Source: Chromera velia (lineage: Eukaryota; Sar; Chromeraceae). Taken from it: a stretch of DNA of 21,611 nt. The stretch is taken from contig JAHBMJ010003051.1 of assembly GCA_018398765.1 (NCBI GenBank), positions 1-21,611 of the forward strand, read 5' to 3'. Under the pieces are notes generated by a model that searched no databases, was not told the origin of the DNA, and saw only the letters and a program-made list of their open reading frames with translations. Below, one piece after another: positions 10,446 through 19,876 of this stretch. The stretch's first letter is position 1, and each line of letters opens with the position of its first letter. The position numbers and the translations under genes were made by a program.

Positions 10446-10581
10446 TGAATCAGTTGCATGTCGCTCAGGCAATTGCTTGTTCCAGCTGAGAAGCAGACTC
10501 CTTAAAATAGAGTAAATCATATGTTAATGCGCATTTATATTATGTTTAGGAACAAATTCATCATCTGACTATATAATATAT

Positions 10582-10590
<9 letters not shown>

Positions 10591-10615
<25 letters not shown>
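10591..10615. repeat. (TA)n microsatellite
   Basis: 25 bases of alternating TA, preceded by related TATAATATATATACATACA sequence, just after the 3' end of gene 2. Confidence 0.95.
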
Positions 10616-10910
10616 CGGAATATTGATTCACAAAGAGTATATTGAAGTATTTAATTTTGTCCCAACAACTTAATTGAAGTGCATCAATGCATAATCGATT
10701 TGCCTTTATCAATTTAGTATCGAAATCTGAGACTTCGAGTCTAAATCCGAGTTTACATATTCATAAGCATTTGTGTTTGCAATGTTTTCCGGACCAAAAT
10801 TCCGGTATGTACTAAAGTTTCATTATGAGTTTTATACTTAGTTTGATAATATTTTGAAAAGATTTTATATGACAGATAGACATAGCGGGAAGGCCCTAGG
10901 GCGGAACATA

Positions 10911-10934
10911 TCAATCAATCAATCAATCAATCAA
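10911..10934. repeat. (TCAA)6 array
   Basis: Six perfect TCAA units in the AT-rich island, the same unit as the intronic array at 4753-4904. Confidence 0.95.
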
Positions 10935-10980
10935 TACGGCCGGTGGCATGTCAGTGACTATTTTTAGTGGTGTCACAGCT

Positions 10981-11000
10981 TAGCTGCCCTTAGCTGCCCT
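10981..11000. repeat. 2 x 10-bp direct repeat TAGCTGCCCT
   Basis: Two adjacent perfect copies, followed by a small imperfect inverted repeat (TAGCA...TGCTA). Just upstream, GTGAC and GTCAC flank a T-rich loop (about 10953-10977). Function unknown. Confidence 0.85.
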
Positions 11001-11043
11001 ATAGCATACAGCTTGCTATCACTATTACTAGGCATATAATTTC

Positions 11044-11045
<2 letters not shown>

Positions 11046-11076
<31 letters not shown>
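11046..11076. repeat. (TA)n microsatellite
   Basis: 31 bases of alternating TA, about 250 bases before the stop codon of the minus-strand gene 3. Confidence 0.95.
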
Positions 11077-11079
<3 letters not shown>

Positions 11080-11329
11080 TTTTATAATAATATAAAATTG
11101 ATCAAATCAAAAAAAACATAAGTTGATGTTACTGTTCAAGCTTGTATAGGGGGAAAACTTTAAAAAAAAGGATTACAGTGTTTTAAGACAGCGACGCTGG
11201 TAGGCGGAGCAAAAATTTGTAGAAAAATTTTAAAAAAAGTAATAATATTTACGATAATTCAATAATGTGTTTTGTGAATGAAAGAGTGACTCAAACTCAG
11301 ACAAAAAGGCAGAGCGCGCATTATTTTGT

Positions 11330-14300
11330 TTATAGCTCTTCATGAGAAGCGCTCTGTATGCTTTCTTTGGTTTTTGACTCCAGATAAAGAGTCGGGGATG
11401 CTTTTTGAGGCATTCCCAGCGGTTGTTTAGCCGCGTCCCGCGAGAGGGGGGGGAGCTGGAGCTTCCCTGCTCCAGGGGCCCCCACCGGCCTCAGTTTGAC
11501 CTGCAGCCCCTCGCGTGCTTGTCGGCAGAAGGCAACGAGAGACCGCAGACGCCCGACTGCAGGCAAGAATGTAATAAATGAAGAAAAGAAGTTCCGCTCA
11601 CTGACAAGCTTTCTCTGGGACCAACGGCTGCGAAGGCTCAAAAGTCAGTTTGTCACGCTGGTCCATTTTTTTCACGGGAAGAATATTTATCAGATTGTTG
11701 TAACTCAGTGTCATTTTCCTTCAGTTCCTATCTGTCTTGAAGAGAGAGGTACGGGCGTAACTATTCGTAGAGAGAAACGTGCATATCGGAGACAGAACCT
11801 GCATGCTACAGACAATTAATTCTGCTCACCTTTTCCACTCTTTTGAGACTCCGGTCTCGTTGATGAAGCCGACAGCGAGACGGCAGTCGACGCTGTGGCG
11901 CTACCGCCTCTCCCGTCTCCTTCCCGCTCTTTCAGAGAATTCTCAGCGAGGCACAGACCACCGCCGTCCTCTTCCCTTTTCTCGTCGCTAGGAATGTGAA
12001 ATTCCCCCCTTTCTTCCTCCTCTCCCTCAATTTCTCGATTTTGTTCCCCTCGCTTGAATCTTCCAGATACTGAACTTTGTAGACCGCCGAGAGTCGCTGT
12101 CCTCGTGTGCAGCTTGGAAGACGGGGACACGGCAGAGGAGAAGGAATGGGAGAGATACCCCCCGCCTCCACCACAGTAACCAACCCGGCCCCTTGAAAAC
12201 TCTTCCTCCTCATTCTTCACATTCAGACCGCTACTTTCGCCTTGCAGAGAAACAGAGCCCCCTCTCTGCCCTGAAGCTTGTGAGGGTTGACTCAGGGCGC
12301 TGTGAGATTTTACATCGGGGCCGCCTGCCTCCCTTCGCCCCCCCTTCTTCCCCCTGTCCCTCTCCTGGCTACGAAGAGAAGGGGGCGCCTTGACGGGCGG
12401 GAGGGGAGAACCCTCAGTGGGACTCCCGGAGGTGACGCGGAGTCTGGCAGCACGGGCCTGGAGGGGACCCGGAGCGAGGGGGGGGGCGTCGACGGGGAGA
12501 GAGACGGGGGGGGGCGCAGCCTGAATCTTTGTTTTTGTCGGTCGGGACGGTACAGTCAATCCTGTAATCTCGAGGGATAGAGGGTCTTGCTGTGTGAGTG
12601 GAGAAAGGGTGGAATTTTTCGCTCCCTTTGTACGCGTCGTTGCTTGTGTCCGTGGTTCTCTTTGCTTGACTGCTGCTGCTTCTTTCTCAGTGGAGAGTTT
12701 CACGGTTCTGTTCATTCTCCCCTTTTCTGTCTCCCGCTTTTCTATGCTCTTCCGCGGGATCGCATGCGACTTTCTTTTTCCTTTCGTGGAAGGACAGAGC
12801 GGGGTTGACTGATACCAGGTGGACAGGGGCTGATGGGAGGAGGAAGGGGGGTCGCAAGAAGAGGAAGAAGAAGATTGGTCTGTTGGAGAAGGGGCAGAAG
12901 CAGCATCACTTTTGTGTGGATGGCAAGAACGGTCAGCGCTCCGTCTGTTCCTAGTTGGAAACGACGACGCTTTCCACCCTCCTACTGTTCTTTTGACCTT
13001 CACTCTTTCTTCATCCGTCAGACAAAGAGACGAAGGGGAAGAGGAAAGGCTGGAGGGCGAAGAGGCAAAGCAAGGGGATGCCGGCAGATTTGAATCCTGA
13101 GAGCAAGTTTGGCTGTCCCTTCTTTTCCTCCCTTCTTCCTTTCTTTCATTAAGATCATCTTTTGCCTCCTGTTCTTCATCAGAGACATCGCTCTTCCCCT
13201 CCTCCGCTTCAGCCTCTCCCTCGACTTCAAAAAAGTCGTCAAAGAAAGGCTCGGAGCCCTCATCTGGCTCTTCATCTTCGTCTTCCTCCTCAGGCACGAT
13301 CTGCATCGGAGGAGAAAGAAAGCAGAAATGTACAAAAGTCGGGAGAACGAGAGGATATGCGGGACATTCCTTTTTTCTTCAGACACAATATTTCTCTCAC
13401 CGCAACCTCGAATGCTTCACCGAAACACTTCTTCCATCTGCATTTGCAGACTAGCAACAGGGAGGGAGGCTCCAACACCAGATTCACACTTCAATCATTG
13501 CTTCTGTCACTCATTTGAGTCCCCTGGAAACACGATTTTGCCTCACACAGATTTTCTCCGTTCCACTCACGATCTCGTCATTTTGAGATCCATCCATGTG
13601 CACTTAGACGCAACAGCCAACCATACGAGCCATCCGACCTATGCATGAATCAGCGACCGACCGGCAATGTCTCCATTCGCTTTCCTCTGCCTCTCCCTTG
13701 TCCTATTTCCCCCCTGTCCCCTTCCTTTTCGTCCTCTGCCTCTAGAGATGCGACCATCTGTTCATACTCTTCCTCGTTCAGCTCTGAGGATGTGCAGGAG
13801 GAAGAGGAGGCTGAGGACGAAGGCTTCTCTTGACCGTCATCGTCCTCGTGTTCGTCATCGGACCCGTCGAGACGCCTGTAGACAGAGGCCGGCATTCTGA
13901 AAGTGTTCACAATGGGCCGACGCCAATAGGGCTCTTCCTCTTCTTCCTTTTCTTCTCGGTGAAGAGAGAAGGAAACGTTCATGGGTCGCATGGCGCCTCC
14001 CTCAAGCAAGGGGTTTGGCCCTTGTGTTTCCCTTTGCGGAGCGGCTTTCGCTCCTTCCTCAACACTTCTGTTCGGGATATTTTCAGGCTGAGCAGATACG
14101 TATGCGGCAGTCTCTGTGGCATCGACCAAGGGGTTGTCGCCCTGTCTTTTCTCTTCTTGAACATCAAAAGATTCAAGTGTCAGTCTGTTCTTTTCAGAGT
14201 CCAATTTCCCTTTCTCTGTTTTCCCTGATGCTCTCATCGACTGGGAGGAAGGCGGGGAGGGAGGGAGGAATTTTCCGCTTTCGTCAAAGCCCAAAAGGGC

Positions 14301-14636
14301 TGCAACATCTGAAGGGAGGCTGGGGGGGGATTGGGAGTAATTCTTTGTCTCTTGCCCCTTCTCTACGACAGAAAAAGAGTCGCCCTTCTCTCCTGACACC
14401 CTCTTCTCCTTCTCTTTCTCCTTCTCAGTCATGTTCTGCGTTTTCGACCTTTCGGAGCGCACATCCCCGTTTGCCTCTTCCGCCGTTTTTGCCACACGGT
14501 TTGCCTGAATCAAGAGATCGATTGAACACTGTCATGCATCTTCTTGGCGGCGCATTCACGTAAATAAGGACCAGCAAGGATGCGCACGCAAGCATCACAC
14601 ACACACACACACACACACATACACACACACAGAGGG

Positions 14637-14689
<53 letters not shown>

Positions 14690-17600
14690 AGCCTGTCAGA
14701 AGAACGGAAAACGCACTAGAAAAGGCTACGGTAGAAAAATATGCCTGAGTGAAACAGTGACCGAAAACGCAAAAAGAAGGAAGCAGGCAAGCAGGCAGGA
14801 AGATAACGAACGAGGCTGAAGGGAGTAGGTGATTGACCTTTATGGCCTTTGTGAGTTCCCGAAAGTCGGAAGAAGAAAACTTTTGACGTTCGAGGGCAAG
14901 TCGATCTCTGCAGGAAATCATTCAGAAGAACGTAACAAACAACAACTTTGCATGTGATCGAAACAACTTTGCAGCCGAGAAAACAAAGCAGAGGGGTTTG
15001 AATGTTTTGAAGCCCACAGAGACTGCTTCCCTTCATGGATCTGAAACGACAGGCAAGGAGCGAGGGGTCCACGAGATTTAAAAAATCACGGCCCGAAAAC
15101 CTCTGAAATACAGAAACGGACACAGGCATCAGTGTGCGTACACAGGAAGAGAGACACAGCAAGACAGAGACAACCTTACTAGCTGACCTCTTCAACTCCT
15201 CCTCCTGTTCCTGCAATGCGAGCGAGAGCTCTCGTCTGTCTGCTTCCAGAGCTTCTGCTTCTTCCTCGAGGCCCTCAAAGATTTCGTCTGCCAGCTGTTT
15301 GTTTCAGTAGAGAGAGAGAGAGAGTGGAAAGAAGGGGGGGGAAAGGGCAGAGTCAGCCAGTAAGCAAGGGAAGCGTCATAAAGCTCGACTCGCGCCCTGC
15401 TTCTTGCCATCTCTACACTGCACGTTTTTCTCTGTTTACATCTGAATGAGGAATGACAAAGCGAGCGCAAGGAGGTAGGGAAGAGACAAGATGTGAGGAC
15501 AAGAAAACAACTCGCAAGCACACGGGTGAGGAAAAAGAATCGGCAAAGTCTCGAAGAGAAACAGGAAACCCGCAAACAAACAAACAGGCGAAGAACGACA
15601 CCACAGTTGCCTTTTCCGTCCCCCATCACCTCTTACCTCTTCAAGCATATCGAGACCGAGCTGCACCCCTTCTCGCTTTCCCTTCTCCCTCTGTCCTTCT
15701 CCCTCCGCCGCATCTTCCAGTACTGTCCACAGAAGGGCATCCCCATCCCCCCCATCCCCCTTCTCAGCGATGTCTCCTTCACACACACTCTTGTCTCTTT
15801 CCGTCTCCTTTCCAAGTCGCATCTTCGTCTTCCTTAGAGCGCTCTCGGCAATACCCTGGGATGCCCTTTGAGAGAAACTGAAAGAAAGGACACAATGCAG
15901 AGACGGAAGAATCGATGGTCATCCCAAAAGAAGAGCCTTCACGGAACACTGACAGACGGACAGACAGACTGTATCGCCTTTTCTTTCCCTTTTCTCTTCC
16001 TTTCTTCCACAAGACAGACAGTCACAGAGATACCGTGAGAGGCACAGAGTAAAGTGAGAGAAACAAAAAAGAGCTCGTGTAATTAATTCTCTCCCTCACC
16101 TCTTCCCTTCCCTCCCCTCCCCTTCCCTTCCATTAATACAGACAAAAAGCATTCACCTGGAAGCAGAGGTTCCCGGCCGTCCCCCTTCGCTTCCTCCCCT
16201 CTGCCCTCCCCCCCTCGTACTGGTCCCTTCGCCCCTCGTGCGTCCTCTCGAGAAGCTTCCCCCCTCATGTTCCCCTTCCCCCTCTGTGACACCCTCTGTG
16301 TCGACCCAGGTCTCAGAGGGACGAAGTTTCGCCGCTTCTGAAGAAAAGATGTCACCCACGTATTTATGCAATGAGAAAGGGAAGGGGAGAAAAGGGAAGG
16401 GAAGAGTCGCAGAATTTTGCATTACCTCTGTCTCGACAGACTGCCTCCTCACCCTTAACCTGGTGACTCTCTCTACGAAGTCAAGCAAAGAAAGACCCTC
16501 CACGCCTCCCGTCGTGCAAGGACGCTGCAGTCAGACGAACTACTGATTGACCGGCCGGCCGGATGGACAAAAGGAGAGCGGAAGGACAGAAACACCGTTG
16601 GAGGCGCTAGGGGGGGAAGGATGGAGACAGGAAGGAAAGAAACAGACAAACACAAAGGTCACTTCCTCGATCGATCCTACAGTCGCAAGGAGCGCCTCAC
16701 CTCTCTCTCCCTCGATCAACAGCGAATCAACTGCAGGAGCAGAAACGAGGGCAAAGAAAGAAGGGAGACAGCACAAGATGAAATGAGGAGAAATGAGAAA
16801 GATTGAGAGGCGGAGGAGCGCATAAGAAGAATGATCCGCAGATGCTCTCTCACACAGACGCACACAGACACAGTGCGTCTATGTCTCGCTGCGTCTCCCT
16901 CTGCGCCTGTAGCTGCATCACTCTTTTCCGGCTTGATACTGCGTGAGATCCCATTCTTTGTTAGTGCAGGCGACCAGTCTGACAGAAGCAAGCAGAAAAA
17001 CTCGACCGACAAACACACAAACTGTCCAACTTCATGACTAGCAAAAACAAAACAGAGCAGGCAGAAGGCACGACTGACAGATCATGCCCTTCCTCCGATC
17101 TCCCCTGATGGTCTCTGGTCTGTACCACTCCCTGTCCTCCACCGCCACAGACCGCAGAGAGATAGGACCGCCTGTCCCAAGAAGACGGGCGTTCATCGCT
17201 GCCTCCTCCAGTGAAGTACCCGAGTCCTTCGAGAAAAGCAAACAATCAAGGGAAGGAGCTAGGAAATCAGCGCGCGTGCATATGCAGCTGGAAGAGAAAC
17301 AAGCAAGAAAAAGATCAAGCAAGATAAGGGACTAATCTGATGTATGTGACAACTGGGAGGATTGTGAGAAGCTTTGTTTTTGCCAACGTATGCCGTCACG
17401 GCCCTGCGCCGCATTTCTGGATCTCCCCGAACACCCAACTGGACCATGCATCTTTCTAAGCCCGTCTACCTGCTCACCTCCAGAAAGTTTCTGATCGCCT
17501 GGATCGCTTCTCTCTTCGCAGCTTTTGCATCCTCCTCGTGCAGCGCGTCAGTCGCTTCTCCGCCAGCCTCTGTCCCGATGGAGTGTTTCATTTGACAAAC

Positions 17601-18242
17601 GGAGACAGGACCGGAAGCATGTGTTGTCTGGCCGTTCCCTTTGGTCTCCTTCGGCCCTACCGCCTCTTTGCCTCCTTTCTGCCACCTTGATCCTTCAACC
17701 TTCTCTCGCATCCTCTCCAGCACTTCCAGCAACCCGTCGACCTCCCTTCGCAAAGCCTGCGGGAACAAACCGTTGCACAGTTGGAGTTTCTACATTCGCT
17801 ATCCCACAACAGGTTGTAGACAGCTTTCTCTGTCTCGTGCAGAAAGCACAATGCTGAGAAAGTCTAAATCAAGCTGGAGAACGCACCGTGATCAATCCAG
17901 AAGAGTACATTCCGCGCCGTATCACGTCGAATTCAGAAAGAGGAAGAAATATGAACAACACATCAAATTCAAGCAAGAAGGCACCACAGTGACAAGCCTC
18001 ATGAAGCACCACCTGACCTCATTTCTCTGAATGTTTGCGAGACCGATCATTTTCTCCAACTCAATCGCCTCTGCAGAGTAAAGCTTCGGCTGCAACATGC
18101 AAACAACACATACAGAGGAGATACACTGAAGAAACACATTTCCAGGACCTCTTCTCCCAAAAGCTTTGCTCACCCTGACTCTGTTCCAGAGCAGACTGCC
18201 CAGTCCTCCTCTCATCTGGTCTCCACCTTCTGATTTCTTCAT
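11330..18242 (-). CDS. Large coiled-coil and acidic, disordered protein, family not recognised
   Basis: Exons in transcript order: 18242-18174, 18089-18018, 17756-17478, 17226-17079, 16938-16870, 16730-16701, 16505-16157, 15877-15637, 15294-15188, 14907-14838, 14504-13755 (or 13662), 13300-11830, 11556-11330 (TAA). All phases match; the sum is 3882 nt, about 1293 residues. Several donors are strong (CTGGAG|GTGAGC, GAAGAG|GTAAGA, GAAAAG|GTGAGC). An in-frame TGA lies just upstream of the ATG at 18242. The first part is helical: AEAIELEKMIGLANIQRNEA, LRREVDGLLEVLERMREKVE, VMQLQAQRETQRDIDALFDS, DMLEELADEIFEGLEEEAEA and LQEQEEELKRDRLALERQKF are typical coiled coil. A conserved-looking EWYRPETIRGDRRKG lies near residue 170. 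The second half is Ser/Pro/Glu-rich with an acidic cluster (IVPEEEDEDEEPDEG) and EEPYWRRPIVNTFRMP. The last exon (LRSLVAFCRQAREGLQVKLR) is again helix-like. Weakest points are the 16505 acceptor (purine-rich), the donor at 16870, and the 13755/13662 donor choice. The composition suggests a scaffold or cytoskeletal protein, but no family is claimed. Confidence 0.72.
14595..14688. repeat. Compound (CA)n-(G)n-(GA)n microsatellite in an intron of gene 3
   Basis: On the plus strand a CA tract with one CATACA interruption is followed by AGA, ten or more G, then GA repeats. It lies in the intron between exons at 14907-14838 and 14504-13755 of the minus-strand gene. Confidence 0.96.
16338..16425 (-). 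other. Intron-like 88-nt segment retained in exon 7 of gene 3
   Basis: Read on the minus strand, ACAGAG|GTAATG at 16425 and a TTTTCTTCAG acceptor ending at 16338 look like a normal short intron. Removing 88 nt shifts the frame so that it no longer joins the next exon (phase 2 at 15877). Retaining it gives a continuous open frame with correct phases at both ends. It is therefore modelled as exon, but alternative splicing or a missed neighbouring exon is possible. Confidence 0.4.
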
Positions 18243-18906
18243 ATCAGCCACCCTCGAGTGTCAGAGAGTAAGTGAGAGACGCATGTACATGAAGAGATGC
18301 GATTGAATTTCCTTTTGGACTTCGGATATTTACTCCTTTTCCCCAATTGTCGGCCAAGAAGACAAGCCTGCCAGTTGCTGGCACAATCGAGAGAACGACA
18401 CTGCCGTTTTCCTTTCCAGGACAGAGGAAAGACTCAAATCGATGTCCGCTGAGATCGCCGGAGGTCCGGCGAGGATCGATCATGATCGCGAGCACCATAT
18501 AGGGCGAGCGGCCGGCGGCACAGGTGCACGCGGCAAAAAAATCGGGCGCGCGCGCGCGTTTCGAGCGCGCGCATGCATGCACGCGCTGCATGCACGCGCG
18601 GCTATGCGCGGCTTGGCGGCCTCGGTGAGGAAATGACTTCAACATTCAATGCAAATCATTGCGATCATTGTTCCAATGCAGAAACTATTACATTTCCACA
18701 GTCAATCCACACGTTGACAGTGGGTGTGTGGACAAAGAGGAGCATCGTCATTTGCTTCAAATAGAAGGCAGCGTGGAAATTTGCGGGAAACAGACTTATC
18801 GAGACGCGAAGTTCAGGAGGAGACGGCTCGTCGCGGCTTGCTTGGCTTGCGCTTTTTTAGATCCGGCTTCCGTTCAAGCTCCCATCAACTCAGTCCGCTT
18901 CCCACA
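18243..18906. promoter_or_regulatory. Divergent, CpG-rich intergenic region between genes 3 and 4
   Basis: This is the shared 5' flank of the minus-strand coiled-coil gene and the plus-strand GPI-PLD-like gene. It has GATCG-rich words at about 18450-18490, a CG-alternating block at about 18545-18570, and TGCATGC motifs in a tandem repeat at 18574-18599. Minus-strand ORF 18244-18645 covers this block, but its composition follows the GC repeats and it has no recognisable domain. Promoter function is inferred from gene orientation. Confidence 0.55.
18574..18599. repeat. Perfect tandem 2 x 13-bp TGCATGCACGCGC
   Basis: Two identical adjacent 13-mers, each with TGCATGCA followed by CGCGC, sit after an alternating GC block that contains the near-palindrome GCGCGC...TTTCGA...GCGCGC. 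The TGCATGC core matches the motifs at 2292 and 2365 in the other divergent region, so paired factor-binding sites are plausible. Confidence 0.9.
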
Positions 18907-19810
18907 ATGCTTCACCTGCTTCTCCTACTGTGTACCTTCGCGGTGTCTTTAAAATTTTCATCGGCCTGTGGAGGACTGACTCACCTTGAGGTGGCGACCA
19001 GAGCCGCCAAGCTCGCGCAGGCTGGTCAGTTCATCTTTCCTTTTGCGTTTCTCATGTTTCCCTTTGCTCTTCCCTCGCGTTGCTCATACATACAATCATG
19101 TTCCCTCATTGTCTTTTCTTCTTGTGGCATTATGCGCTCCTTGCTCCACTGCAGAGAACGCGCCATTCGCCAGCTTTCTGTCAGTCTCAGGTCTCCCGTC
19201 TCCCTTTGTGTGTCGCTGCTTCCTCGACAGTCACAATCAAGGCAGCGAATTCTGGCCTGCTTCCTTTGCTGGTGTTCTTCCTTTCGTACTGTGTCTGTCC
19301 ATCCAGCTTTTCCATCCTCCGTCTGCCCCTCCAACGTCTTCCCCCTGTGCATTCTTGTTTTTTGATTCCGTGCCTGCCTGATGCCTTGACTCCCTTCCCT
19401 TTCTGTCTTCATTTCTTTGCTTTTTCGGTTTTGGTCGAAACCAGGAAAAAGGGGACAGAAAGGAGACGGCATGTGCCCACTTACTGGTCGCCACTCTCGC
19501 GTGTCGATTTTGCCTTGAGGCCTCATCCCTTACCTTCACCCACGCCACCCCGCTCTTTCTGTGTGTGTCTGTGTCTGTGTATTGCAGAAGCGAGCATCTG
19601 GGAGCTCTTTCTGCTGGTGAGTGGGGGGCTTTGTTTTGCTTCGAGAGACAGGCAGGCAGCACGAGATACTGGAGGGCTGCCGTTGGGGAAATGAGAGAGA
19701 GATGTGTCGGAGATCATTCGTTGGGGGAAACGGGCAGGAAGGCAAGCAGTTGCTCTAGACTGGTAGATACTGGAAGAGAGAGACAGAAGGACAGACACCA
19801 CACACACACA

Positions 19811-19876
<66 letters not shown>

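Larger units (their letters stand above)
10446..11329. other. AT-rich island between convergent genes 2 and 3
   Basis: These 884 bases lie between the stop codons of two convergent genes. They are strikingly AT-rich compared with the rest of the window and lack any open frame worth calling. They hold two long TA runs, a TCAA array, a 2 x 10-bp repeat and several A/T homopolymers. Both 3' UTRs must lie here, but no clear polyadenylation signal was assigned. Confidence 0.8.

Noticed and set aside
10446-11329. tRNA or organellar rRNA gene in the AT-rich island
   Set aside because: No cloverleaf or recognisable rRNA segment was found by eye; left as an open search question.
12287-13100. Several plus-strand open frames opposite gene 3
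   Set aside because: They are antisense shadows of long stop-poor purine-rich coding exons; residue make-up is Arg/Gly/Cys-rich without domains.
16426-16524. Stand-alone exon starting after CTGCAG at 16525
   Set aside because: This acceptor gives phase 0, which does not join the phase-1 end of the preceding 30-nt exon; the 16505 start was preferred with low confidence.
18244-18645. 133-residue minus-strand open frame upstream of gene 3
   Set aside because: It spans the CpG-rich promoter block, its composition follows GC repeats, and an in-frame stop separates it from the gene 3 start.
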